Of a stretch of 64,000 bases of DNA, positions 8,020 to 17,099 are shown piece after piece (the stretch's first letter is position 1; each line of letters opens with the position of its first letter). Made by a program: the position numbers and the translations under genes. Origin of the DNA: JACQAP01 sp035548375. Lineage in GTDB: Bacteria; Pseudomonadota; Gammaproteobacteria; Burkholderiales; JACQAP01. The DNA lies in assembly GCA_035548375.1 (NCBI GenBank), contig DASZTG010000048.1:13560-77559 (forward strand), written 5' to 3'. Under the pieces are notes generated by a model. That model saw nothing but the letters and a program-made list of their open reading frames with translations, had not been told where the DNA came from and did no database searches.

Positions 8020-9462
8020 ATGGACACCAAGGGGGCTGTTAAGCCAGAACTGCTGATCGTCGATGACGATCCGCTCATCATCGACACGCTGAGTTACGTG
8101 CTGGGCAAGGACTATAGCGTGCGTGCCGCGAGCTCGCGATCGCAAGTAAAAAGCCTGCTGCGCCAGCTGGACGCACCGCCGGAACTCGCACTGGTGGACC
8201 TGGGCCTGCCGCCGACGCCGCATCGTCCGGACGAGGGATTCCACCTGATCACGGACCTGCTCGCGTACTCTCCTTCCATCAAGATCCTCGTGCTGTCGGG
8301 CCAGAGCGACGAGGCGAATGCGCGCTACGCGCGAACGCTGGGCGCGGTGGAGTTCGTTTCCAAGCCCTGCGAACCCGATGTCCTCAAGACATTGCTGGCC
8401 AAGGCCCGGCGCATGGCCGAGGTCGAGCAGTCGTCCGCCAAGACGGACACCGGCATCGTCGGCGCGGGCCATGCGATCACCAAGCTGCACCAGCAGATCG
8501 CCCAATACGCGACCGCACCCTTTCCGGTGCTCATCGAGGGCGAATCTGGCAGCGGCAAGGAGCTGGTGGCGCAGTCCCTGCACAAGCAAGGCCCTCGCGC
8601 CGGCAAGCCCTACCTCGCGCTGAACTGCGCGGCCATTTCGCCCTCGCTGGTCGAGCCGACGCTGTTTGGCTACGTAAAGGGGGCGTTTACGGGTGCTACG
8701 TCCTCGCGCTCCGGATATTTCGAGGACGCCCATGAAGGCACGTTGTTCCTCGATGAAATCGGGGAATTGCCGCTTGAGCTGCAGGCGAAACTGCTGCGGG
8801 TCCTGGAGAACGGCGAATACCAGCGCGTCGGCGAAACGCAGAGCCGCGTATCCAACGCCCGCGTCATCGCGGCGACCAACCGCGACCTGCGGCAGGAAGT
8901 CCGGTCCGGGCGCTTCCGTGCCGACCTCTACCACCGGTTGTCGGTGTTTTCGGTCGCCGTTCCCTCGCTGCGCGAGCTCGGCGAAGACAAGTCCAGGCTG
9001 CTTGATCACTTCGCTTCGCTCTATGCCCGCCAAAGCAATGCCCAGCCCTTCAAGCTCGACGCAAAATCGCGCGAACTCTGGATGCAGTACGGATTTCCCG
9101 GCAATGTGCGCGAGTTGCGCAACATCGTCATCAGGCTGAGTACCAAATTCCCCGGCCAGACCATCAACAGCGAGCAACTGCTGGCGGAGTTCGACTGGGA
9201 AGAGCCCCTGGCGACACAGGCGGGCGAGGCACATGCGACCGACTTCAAGTCGTCGATGGAAGCGGCGCGCAAGCACCTGCAGACGAAGAAGGGCTTCCTG
9301 CTCGATGAAGCCCTGCGGGACCTGGAAAGGAGCTACGTCGAAGCCGCGCTGGACATCACGCACGGGAACCTGAGCCAGGCCGCCAAATTGCTCGGCATCC
9401 ACCGCACCACGCTATATAGCCGGATGCAGAATTACGCGCCGGGAACGGAGGAGGGCAGCTGA
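8020..9462 (+). CDS. Sigma54-dependent response regulator of the pilus locus
   Basis: An NtrC-type activator of 480 residues. The receiver domain has the acidic pair Asp15-Asp16 and phosphoacceptor Asp60 (ALVDLGLPP). A sigma54-interaction AAA+ domain follows, with Walker A GESGSGKE at 174-181 and the sigma54-contact loop GAFTGA at 221-226. A C-terminal Fis-type helix-turn-helix ends in LGIHRTTLYSRMQ. The architecture resembles PrsR, the regulator of PEP-CTERM/exosortase systems, but no such genes are nearby. The ATG at 8020 has CGGGA upstream; an earlier in-frame ATG at 7984 has none. Its stop overlaps the mshM start (TGATG). The likely partner is the kinase at 22011-23723; likely targets are the -24/-12 promoters at 24108 and 24911. 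Confidence 0.93.
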   Translation: MDTKGAVKPELLIVDDDPLIIDTLSYVLGKDYSVRAASSRSQVKSLLRQLDAPPELALVDLGLPPTPHRPDEGFHLITDLLAYSPSIKILVLSGQSDEANARYARTLGAVEFVSKPCEPDVLKTLLAKARRMAEVEQSSAKTDTGIVGAGHAITKLHQQIAQYATAPFPVLIEGESGSGKELVAQSLHKQGPRAGKPYLALNCAAISPSLVEPTLFGYVKGAFTGATSSRSGYFEDAHEGTLFLDEIGELPLELQAKLLRVLENGEYQRVGETQSRVSNARVIAATNRDLRQEVRSGRFRADLYHRLSVFSVAVPSLRELGEDKSRLLDHFASLYARQSNAQPFKLDAKSRELWMQYGFPGNVRELRNIVIRLSTKFPGQTINSEQLLAEFDWEEPLATQAGEAHATDFKSSMEAARKHLQTKKGFLLDEALRDLERSYVEAALDITHGNLSQAAKLLGIHRTTLYSRMQNYAPGTEEGS

Positions 9463-10859
9463 TGTATTACGAATTTTTCGGCCTCAGCCATGCGCCTTTC
9501 AAGATCACCCCCGACACCGACGTGTTTTTCGAGGGCGGCAACCGCGGTGCCATTCTCGAGGCGCTGATTTACGCCATCACTCACGGCGAAGGCATCATCA
9601 AGGTCACCGGCGAGGTCGGCAGCGGCAAAACCATGCTCTGCCGGGTGTTGCAGACCCGGTTGCCGGCCAACATCGAAACGGTCTACCTCGCCAATCCCAG
9701 CGTTTCGCCGGACGAGATCCTCCATGCGATCGCCTTTGAGATGCAGTTGCGCGTGCCGCGAGACGCCAGCAGGCTCGAAGTCATGCACGCTTTGAACGAA
9801 TACCTGGTCGAGCGCCACAGCCAGCAGCGACAGGTGGTGCTCTTCGTCGAGGAATCGCAGGGCATGCCGATTTCCACGCTGGAAGAAATCCGCCTGCTGT
9901 CGAACCTCGAGACCCGGCATCACAAGCTTTTGCAGATCGTGCTTTTCGGGCAACCCGAACTTGACGACAACCTTCGCCAGCAGAACATCCGGCAACTCCG
10001 GGAGCGCATCACACACAGCTTCCACCTGCTGCCGCTGGATGCGGAGGATGCCAGGGCCTATCTGAATTTTCGCCTGCAAGCAGCCGGATATCGCGGCCCG
10101 GACTTGTTCAACAGGAGAGTAACTGCTTACATGTCGCGGGCTTGCAACGGGCTGACGCGACGCCTGAATCTGGTTGCGGACAAGGCCTTGCTGGCGGCTT
10201 TCGCGGAAGGCACCCATAACGTAAGCCTCGAGCACGTCAAGGCAGCGGTGCGGGATAGTGAATTCAGCAGCGTCGAGGTCGCCAGCAACGGTCGCCCGAT
10301 AACCTACGCGGTGGCGGGGCTAGCGCTGGGCGGCATATTGGGTGTCGGAGCATTTGCCCTCTATCAGGCGTTCAATTCCGCCAAGGACGCGCCGATACCT
10401 GCTGCAGCGAGCAGCGCGACGCCGGCGGCCGTCGAAACGACTCCACCAGTAGCGGCCAGTGCGCCGGTGGTGGCTGCGGCGGCCGTACCGGCGGTGGAGC
10501 CTCCACCGGCGGTGGCGGCAAGCGCCGACATACTGGAACAGCGCTTGCTGGCAATGGACCAGTGGCTGGGCGAGCAGAAGGCGACGAGTTTCAGCATTCA
10601 ATTGCTGGGATCGGACGATCCAGAACTCCTGAGAGAATATTTCAAAACAATCGCTAAATATCTTGAAATTGAAAAGGTTTATGTGTACCGTACCACTGCG
10701 AACCGGCACCCCTCCATGACTGTTTTATATGGCACCTTCGCAACCCGGGATGAGGTGACGCGGACGCTGCAGAATCTGCCGGATGAATTGAAATTCAACC
10801 GGCCCTATTACCGGACTATTCAGGGCATTCGCGCTGAAATCGCCCGTCAAAGGTCATAA
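9462..10859 (+). CDS. mshM: MSHA-type pilus ATPase (ExeA family)
   Basis: A 465-residue ExeA/MshM-type protein. The N-terminal AAA+ domain starts YYEFFGLSHAPFKITPD, with Walker A GEVGSGKT at 50-57 and Walker B VVLFVEES. One transmembrane helix lies near residues 284-305, followed by an Ala/Pro-rich linker. The periplasmic end contains a short region (VYVYRTTANRHPSMTVLYGTF) resembling SPOR/peptidoglycan-contact domains. Such proteins help place the secretin in the cell wall, which fits the secretin gene next door. It is coupled to the response regulator gene by a one-base overlap. Confidence 0.9.
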   Translation: MYYEFFGLSHAPFKITPDTDVFFEGGNRGAILEALIYAITHGEGIIKVTGEVGSGKTMLCRVLQTRLPANIETVYLANPSVSPDEILHAIAFEMQLRVPRDASRLEVMHALNEYLVERHSQQRQVVLFVEESQGMPISTLEEIRLLSNLETRHHKLLQIVLFGQPELDDNLRQQNIRQLRERITHSFHLLPLDAEDARAYLNFRLQAAGYRGPDLFNRRVTAYMSRACNGLTRRLNLVADKALLAAFAEGTHNVSLEHVKAAVRDSEFSSVEVASNGRPITYAVAGLALGGILGVGAFALYQAFNSAKDAPIPAAASSATPAAVETTPPVAASAPVVAAAAVPAVEPPPAVAASADILEQRLLAMDQWLGEQKATSFSIQLLGSDDPELLREYFKTIAKYLEIEKVYVYRTTANRHPSMTVLYGTFATRDEVTRTLQNLPDELKFNRPYYRTIQGIRAEIARQRS

Positions 10860-10934
10860 AGTCAAAGAATTGAATGCGTCCGCGTCGGGCGGATGTACCT
10901 GGTGAGTACAAAAACTTTTTGACGGGTTCGAGCA

Positions 10935-12785
10935 ATGATCATCAAGGGGGGTAAGACTGCTGCGCTGGCGGACGCCACGATGGGTGGCATGGAGCCTCCT
11001 GCCGTCGAGCGTCACCTGTTGCCGGTCCGCGTTCTGGCGATCGCCCTCGCCGCCATCGTTCTCGTTACGAACGGCTGTGCCACTTACAAGCCGACGGTGC
11101 CTCCTTCGAAAGGGCACATCAACGCCGACCAGTTCCCCGACAAATCGGCGGACGACAAGATTCTCCCGCCGGTCACGACGAGCAATTACGTTCCCCCGCC
11201 CAAGCCGCAGGTGAAGGCGCCGACGTACAGCGTCGTGGTCAACGAAGTCCCGGTGAAGGAACTCCTGTTCGCGCTCTCGCGCGACACGCGGCAGAACATC
11301 GACGTCCATCCGTCGATCCAGGGCCTGGTGTCGTTGAACGCGATAGACGAAACGCTGCCCGCGATCCTCGAACGCATCGCGCAACAAGTGAACATCCGCT
11401 ACAAGACCGAAGGCAAGACCATCGTCGTGCTGCCGGACCTGCCCTATTTCCGGACCTACAAGGTCAATTACGTCAACATGAGCCGGGACACCGCCTCCAG
11501 CATAGGCGTAAGCGGCGAAATCACCGGCACCGTCGTCGCCGCGACGGGCCAGCAATCCGGTTCGCAGTCGTCGGGAAATACCTCGAATACGAAAGTCGAC
11601 AGCAAGGCAACGAACAATTTCTGGGACATCCTGCGGCAGAACATCGAATCCATCCTCGCCGCCAGCAAGGCGGTCGCCCAGTCCGCGGACCAGCGCGCGG
11701 CACGCGGGGAATCCGAGCGCGCCGCCCGCGAGGAAAGGATTGCGCAGGCCGAGGCAGTTTCGCGCGCCGGCAGCAACGCTGCTTCGCTGTTCTCGGCCGC
11801 TTTCGGCCCGGCGTCCACGACGCCAACGGACGCCAAGAACGAAATCGTCGTCAATCCCGTCACCGGCACGATCTCCGTTCTGGGAACGGAGAAGCAACAG
11901 ATCCTGGTCCAGCAATATCTCGACAGCGTAACGGCATCTTCGCAGCGCCAGGTGCTGATCGAGGCCACGATCGCCGAAGTCACGCTGTCGAACAATTACC
12001 AGGCGGGCGTCGACTGGTCGCGCTTCACCCGTGCGGCGGGGGACGGATTCAAATTCCAGCAATCGCTGATCGGCACCAACCTCGCGGCGCCGCCCGTGGT
12101 CGCGCTCAGCTACGCCAATCAGCCTGGCTCCAACCCGAGTTTCTCGGCGATGCTCAAGCTGCTTGAGCAGTTTGGCAACACACGCGTGCTTTCCAGCCCG
12201 AAATTGATGGCCATCAACAACCAGACCGCGCTGCTGAAGGTGGTCGACAACCTCGTTTACTTCGCCGTCGAAGCGCAAACGCAAACCAGCGCAAACGTGG
12301 CGGCAATAACGACTTTCACTTCCACCGCCAAGACCGTGCCGGTCGGCCTCGTCATGAGCGTCACGCCGCAGATTGGGGACTCCGGTTCGGTTTCGCTCAC
12401 GGTTCGCCCGACCATTTCGCGGCGCTTGCGGGACGTCCTCGATCCGAACCCGGACCTTGCGAGGGCGAACGTCCAGAACCTCGTGCCCGAAATACAGGTA
12501 CGCGAGATGGAATCAGTCCTGCAGGTGTACAGCGGCAATACCATCGTCCTGGGTGGCCTCATGCAGGACAACGTGAGCCGCAATCGCGATGCTCTGCCCG
12601 GCGTCGGGAAATTGCCGTCCCCGATCGGTGACGTATTCAGTTACCGAGACGAGCAGGTATCGAAGACGGAATTGATCATTTTCATCAAGCCCACGGTGAT
12701 CAGCAATCCGTCCCTCGACAGCGATGAGCTGAAGTCATTCCGTCGCTTCCTGCCTGTGGTCGATCCGACGGGCAAGAATCCATGA
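10935..12785 (+). CDS. mshL: Secretin of the MSHA-like pilus
   Basis: The outer-membrane secretin through which the pilus passes. The 616-residue protein has a hydrophobic N-terminus ending in LVTNGC, a plausible lipobox. Secretin N-domains follow (VPVKELLFALSRDTRQNIDVHP and the IVVLPDLPYF segment), then an insert rich in Ser/Asn/Ala (about 200-290). The C-terminal gate has VGLVMSVTPQIGDSGSVSLTVRPTI split by short loops and GGLMQDNVSRNRDALPGVGKLP. The start is uncertain: ATGs at 10935, 10980 and 10989 are in frame and none has a strong ribosome binding site. The stop overlaps mshN (ATGA). Confidence 0.93.
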   Translation: MIIKGGKTAALADATMGGMEPPAVERHLLPVRVLAIALAAIVLVTNGCATYKPTVPPSKGHINADQFPDKSADDKILPPVTTSNYVPPPKPQVKAPTYSVVVNEVPVKELLFALSRDTRQNIDVHPSIQGLVSLNAIDETLPAILERIAQQVNIRYKTEGKTIVVLPDLPYFRTYKVNYVNMSRDTASSIGVSGEITGTVVAATGQQSGSQSSGNTSNTKVDSKATNNFWDILRQNIESILAASKAVAQSADQRAARGESERAAREERIAQAEAVSRAGSNAASLFSAAFGPASTTPTDAKNEIVVNPVTGTISVLGTEKQQILVQQYLDSVTASSQRQVLIEATIAEVTLSNNYQAGVDWSRFTRAAGDGFKFQQSLIGTNLAAPPVVALSYANQPGSNPSFSAMLKLLEQFGNTRVLSSPKLMAINNQTALLKVVDNLVYFAVEAQTQTSANVAAITTFTSTAKTVPVGLVMSVTPQIGDSGSVSLTVRPTISRRLRDVLDPNPDLARANVQNLVPEIQVREMESVLQVYSGNTIVLGGLMQDNVSRNRDALPGVGKLPSPIGDVFSYRDEQVSKTELIIFIKPTVISNPSLDSDELKSFRRFLPVVDPTGKNP

Positions 12786-14155
12786 GCCTGTTGCTCCAGG
12801 CCCTGCAGAAGGCGGCGAAAAGCCGCGAGGAAGGCGAGGTCGATCTTTCCGCCGACGCACTGGCAATGGCGGACGAGCTGGCGCTCGAGTCGCCAATCCC
12901 GCCGGCGCGCGCGATCCCGGAACCGACATCCACGCCGCCGGCAGGTTCGGCGAAGGCGGCCGCCGTCGTTCAGGCCGGAAGCATTCCGGCATTCAGTCCG
13001 ATGGACTACGCGCGCGAACACTACATGCTGACGTTCATCGGCGGCGCGTTCCTGGTTGCGCTGGCGTACGGTGCGTACGTGTATATCCAGATCAACCGGC
13101 CGTTCCACAGCAGCGCACCTCCGGCGTCTCCCGTTGCCGTGGCGCCCCATCCCCCGACCCCACCGGCCGCGAACCAGGCGACGCCGGCCAGCGCGAAGAT
13201 CAGCGGGTTGCCTGGCACGACCGCGGCGAGCGCCGTCCCGGAAAATGCCGCGGCAGCGGCCAGCGCGCCAGCGCCGGCGGTCGTTCCCGCCACTGCGACG
13301 GCAATGAAATCCACGGCGGAAAATACCGAGGCAATGCCGGCAAGGAGCGCAATCGAAGAACCGATGCGCAAGCCGCGAAATGCCAGGGATAGCACCGCAC
13401 CGAGAGTTGTGCGAGCCCAGGCTGAGAAACGGAATCGCGCAGGTGATGCGCCCCCGCTCGTAGATGCCAGCGATTCCATCGAAACGGTCGTCGTGCCGTC
13501 ATCGCACGCCAAGGCGACCTCGGAGAGCAAGCCGGCAAAGGATATTGCCGTGCGTCGCGATGTCAACGGCGAGCTGCCGGTCAGCCCGACGTTGACCCAG
13601 GCGTACGAAGCCCTGCAAGGCGGAGACAGGGCCAAGGCAAAAGGATTGTATGAGCAGGTCCTTCGGGCGGATCCGAAGAACATGGACGCCTTGCTGGGAA
13701 TGGCGTCAATTGCCCTGAACGATGGCCGCGTGGAAGACGCGGGACGCTACTACCAGCAAGCGCTGGAACTGGACCCGCGCAATCCCTACGCGCAGGCAGG
13801 CCTCATTTCCATCGTCGGCGGCGCGGATCTGCAGGCAAGCGAATCGCGCCTGAAGCAGCTGATCGCCCGCGATCCGTCGGCATACCTGTATTTTTCGCTC
13901 GGCAACCTTTACGCCGAGCAAGCCCAATGGCCGGCCGCGCAGCAGGCCTACTACCAGGCGTTCCAGATGCAACCCGACAATCCCGACTACGCCTTCAACC
14001 TGGCGATCGGCCTGGAGCACCTCGGTCAAAGACGGATCGCGCTGGACTACTATCGCAAGGCCCTGGACCTGTCGTTCAAGAAGGGCCATGCCAATTTCGA
14101 CCAAAGTCTCGTCATCCAGCGCGTAGGCCAGCTTTCCACCCGCGTCGAGCAGTGA
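12782..14155 (+). CDS. mshN: TPR pilus biogenesis protein (MshN-like)
   Basis: A 457-residue protein that starts MSLLLQALQKAAKSREE, an N-terminus typical of MshN/GspB-like proteins. One transmembrane helix lies near residues 80-102. A long Ala/Pro-rich low-complexity linker follows, to about residue 250. The C-terminal half holds several TPR repeats (for example ALQGGDRAKAKGLYEQVLRA and VEDAGRYYQQALELDPRNPY). TPR proteins of this kind support secretin or pilus assembly. It is translationally coupled to mshL and ends 9 nt before mshE. Confidence 0.85.
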   Translation: MSLLLQALQKAAKSREEGEVDLSADALAMADELALESPIPPARAIPEPTSTPPAGSAKAAAVVQAGSIPAFSPMDYAREHYMLTFIGGAFLVALAYGAYVYIQINRPFHSSAPPASPVAVAPHPPTPPAANQATPASAKISGLPGTTAASAVPENAAAAASAPAPAVVPATATAMKSTAENTEAMPARSAIEEPMRKPRNARDSTAPRVVRAQAEKRNRAGDAPPLVDASDSIETVVVPSSHAKATSESKPAKDIAVRRDVNGELPVSPTLTQAYEALQGGDRAKAKGLYEQVLRADPKNMDALLGMASIALNDGRVEDAGRYYQQALELDPRNPYAQAGLISIVGGADLQASESRLKQLIARDPSAYLYFSLGNLYAEQAQWPAAQQAYYQAFQMQPDNPDYAFNLAIGLEHLGQRRIALDYYRKALDLSFKKGHANFDQSLVIQRVGQLSTRVEQ

Positions 14156-14164
14156 GCCAGCCAG

Positions 14165-15871
14165 ATGTCCGAGCAGCGTAAAAAGCTACGTCTGGGCGAG
14201 CTGCTGGTCCAGCAGGGGCTGATCACGCACGACCAGCTCCGGATTGCGCTGACCGAGCAGAAGAGCCAGAACATGCCCATCGGGCGGCTTCTGGTCCGGC
14301 TCGGATTCGTCACCGAAGCCGTCATCCGCGACATCATGGCGCGGACCATCGGCCAGGAGAGTATCGATCTTTCCCAGGTGCTGGTGGATGCCGAGGCGCT
14401 CAAGCTCGTGCCCCAGGAATTCGCGCGGCGGCACCGACTACTGCCAATCGCCTACGACGCCGACCAGAACCTGTTGATCGTCGCCATCACCGAAGTCTTC
14501 AACGTGGTTGCCCTCGACCAGTTGCGCGCAACGCTCGGGCACAACATCCAGATGAAGACCGTGCTGGCCGGGCAGGCTCAGCTGGACGAATTCATCGACC
14601 AGTTCTACGGCCACGAACTCTCGGTGGACGGGATCCTGCGGGAAATCGAAACCGGGGAAATCGACTACCAGAGCCTGCAGCAAGGCGGGCTCGACGAATA
14701 CACGCAGCCTATCGTGCGCCTGGTCGGTGCCTTGCTGGTGGACGCCGTCAAGCGCGGCGCATCCGACGTCCACTTCGAGCCGGAATTCGCCTTCCTGCGC
14801 ATCCGCTATCGCATCGACGGCGTGCTCGAGCAGGTGCGCAGCCTGCACAAGAACTACTGGCCGGGCATTGCGGTGCGCATCAAGGTCATTAGTGGCATGA
14901 ACATCGCGGAAACTCGGGCCCCGCAGGACGGGCGTCTTTCGCTGAACCTGAACGGCCGCCCGGTGGACTTTCGCGTCTCCTCGCAGCCAACCATCTGGGG
15001 CGAGAACATCGTGCTGCGCGTCCTCGACCGCGAAAAATCCATCATCAGCCTAGAGCAGATGAAGCTGCCCAAGCCGGTCATGTCGCGGTTGAACCTCATG
15101 CTCGCGCGGCCGGAGGGCATCCTGATCCTCACCGGCCCGACAGGCAGCGGCAAGACGACGACGCTGTATTCGCTGCTGGCAAAGCTGAATGTCGAATCGG
15201 TCAACATCATGACCTTGGAGGATCCGGTCGAATATCCGGTGGCGATGATGCGCCAGACCTCGGTTTCCGAAATGGCCAAGGTGGATTTCGCCAACGGCAT
15301 TCGATCCATCATGCGCCAGGACCCGGACATCATCCTGGTGGGCGAAGTCCGCGACAAGGAAACGGCGGAGATGGCGTTCCGTGCCGCGATGACCGGGCAC
15401 CAGGTGTTCACGACGCTGCATACCAATTCGGCCCTTGGCGCCTTTCCGCGCCTGCTGGACATCGGCATCGCGCCTGACATCATGGCCGGCAACATCATCG
15501 GCATCATTGCGCAACGCCTGGTGCGCGTGTTGTGCACCTATTGCAAGGAGGCCTACACCCCGTCGATCGAGGAACGGCAACTCCTGAGCGGAGAATCGGG
15601 CGGGGATTTCAAGGTCTATCGTCCAGTTGGCTGCAATCGCTGCAACCATCGTGGTTATCGCGGCCGCACGACTGTCATGGAGATCCTGCACATGGATGCG
15701 GATCTCGATGAACTCATCGCACGCCGGGCCAGCCCGAAGGAAATACGCGATACCGCGTTCGCCAAGAATTTCCGTTCTCTTGCCGAGGAAGGCGTTGCGC
15801 GCGTCGTGGAGGGAACGACGAGCCTTGCCGAAGTGGCCCGCGCCATCGATTTGACGGGCCGCGCCAGGTAA
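14165..15871 (+). CDS. mshE: Pilus extension ATPase with c-di-GMP-binding MshEN domain
   Basis: A GspE/PulE-type ATPase of 568 residues that drives pilus extension. Walker A GPTGSGKT is near 324-331, and the Asp box, Walker B (DPDIILVGEVRDKETAEMA) and His box follow. A four-cysteine zinc motif reads CTYCKEAY then CNRCNHRGYRGR. The N-terminus has two MshEN repeats. The first, RLGELLVQQG followed by LITHDQLRIALTEQ, fits the published c-di-GMP pattern RLGxxLVxxG...LxxxLxxQ, so c-di-GMP control is likely by family knowledge. No retraction ATPase (PilT) is visible in the window. Confidence 0.96.
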   Translation: MSEQRKKLRLGELLVQQGLITHDQLRIALTEQKSQNMPIGRLLVRLGFVTEAVIRDIMARTIGQESIDLSQVLVDAEALKLVPQEFARRHRLLPIAYDADQNLLIVAITEVFNVVALDQLRATLGHNIQMKTVLAGQAQLDEFIDQFYGHELSVDGILREIETGEIDYQSLQQGGLDEYTQPIVRLVGALLVDAVKRGASDVHFEPEFAFLRIRYRIDGVLEQVRSLHKNYWPGIAVRIKVISGMNIAETRAPQDGRLSLNLNGRPVDFRVSSQPTIWGENIVLRVLDREKSIISLEQMKLPKPVMSRLNLMLARPEGILILTGPTGSGKTTTLYSLLAKLNVESVNIMTLEDPVEYPVAMMRQTSVSEMAKVDFANGIRSIMRQDPDIILVGEVRDKETAEMAFRAAMTGHQVFTTLHTNSALGAFPRLLDIGIAPDIMAGNIIGIIAQRLVRVLCTYCKEAYTPSIEERQLLSGESGGDFKVYRPVGCNRCNHRGYRGRTTVMEILHMDADLDELIARRASPKEIRDTAFAKNFRSLAEEGVARVVEGTTSLAEVARAIDLTGRAR

Positions 15872-15889
15872 ACCCGGCGCGGACAGCCG

Positions 15890-17095
15890 ATGGCAGCCTA
15901 TCAATACAAGGCAATCGACCGAACCGGGCGCCCGGCACGAGGCAAGCTCGATGCCGCCAATGAGGTGGACCTGGAGCTGCGCCTCAAGAAAATGGGGTTG
16001 GACCTGATCACCGCGCGCGCGGTGCGCAGCCAGGGCGCGTCGATAGCCGGTGGCAGCATCACGCGCCAGGACCTGATCACGTTCTGCTTCGACCTGGAGC
16101 AGGTCACGCGCGCCGGCATCCCGCTGCTCGAGGGCATGCGCGATCTGCGCGAAGGCATGGAAAACCCCCGCTTCCGCGAAATCCTGACTTCGGTGCTGGA
16201 AGACATCGAAGGCGGCAAGACACTGTCGCAGTCGCTCTCCGCTTTCCCGCGGGTCTTCAACACGGTGTTCGTCAGCCTGATTCGCGCCGGTGAACTGTCG
16301 GGCACGCTGACGGAGGTATTCGAGAATCTCGCGGCGACGCTGAAATGGCAGGACGAGCTCGTCTCGCAAACGCGGCGGCTGCTGGTCTATCCGAGCCTCG
16401 TGTTCGTCGTGGTGACGGCCGTCATGATGTTCCTGCTGCTTTATCTCGTGCCGCAGATCACGCAGTTGCTGAAAACCATGGGCATGCAGTTGCCGATCCA
16501 GACCCGCGTGCTGATCTGGTTGTCCAATTTCGCCTCGCAGTGGTGGCCGCTGCTCATACTCCTGCCGGCGGTCACGGTTGCCACCATCGTTTTCATGGTC
16601 CGCACGCGTCCGCGCTCGCGCTACCTGTTCGACTACGCGATCCTTCACCTGCCGGTCACCGGGGAAATCCTGCAGAAGATCATTCTCGCGCGCTTCGCGA
16701 ATTTCTTCGCCTTGATGTATCGATCGGGAATCACGGTGCTGGAAGCAGTCAAGACGAGCGAGGACATCGTCGCGAACCGCGTGATCTCGGACGGTTTGCA
16801 GCGGGCGGGACAGCAGATCAACGCCGGCGAGAGCCTTTCGGAAGCGTTTCAGAATCTCGGCATGTTTCCGCCGCTGGTGATCCGCATGCTGCGCGTCGGC
16901 GAGACGACAGGCGCACTGGATACCGCCCTCATGAACGTCACGTATTTCTACAATCGGGACGTCAAGGATTCCGTCGACAAGGCGCTCAAACTGCTCGAGC
17001 CCGCGCTGACGCTGCTGCTGGGGGGAATGCTCGCCCTGATCCTGTTTTCGGTCTTGACCCCGGTGTACGATGTCATCGGGAAGCTGAAGCTCTGA
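15890..17095 (+). CDS. mshG: Type II secretion/pilus platform protein F
   Basis: Inner-membrane platform protein of the GspF/PilC family, 401 residues. It has the two repeated GspF domains. The first includes FCFDLEQVTRAGIPLLEGMR and ends in FVSLIRAGELSGTLTEVFENL. The second includes FANFFALMYRSGITVLEAVK and ends in MLRVGETTGALDTALMNV. Three transmembrane helices are placed as usual. It follows mshE by 18 nt and precedes mshI by 4 nt. Confidence 0.95.
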   Translation: MAAYQYKAIDRTGRPARGKLDAANEVDLELRLKKMGLDLITARAVRSQGASIAGGSITRQDLITFCFDLEQVTRAGIPLLEGMRDLREGMENPRFREILTSVLEDIEGGKTLSQSLSAFPRVFNTVFVSLIRAGELSGTLTEVFENLAATLKWQDELVSQTRRLLVYPSLVFVVVTAVMMFLLLYLVPQITQLLKTMGMQLPIQTRVLIWLSNFASQWWPLLILLPAVTVATIVFMVRTRPRSRYLFDYAILHLPVTGEILQKIILARFANFFALMYRSGITVLEAVKTSEDIVANRVISDGLQRAGQQINAGESLSEAFQNLGMFPPLVIRMLRVGETTGALDTALMNVTYFYNRDVKDSVDKALKLLEPALTLLLGGMLALILFSVLTPVYDVIGKLKL

Positions 17096-17099
17096 CGCG

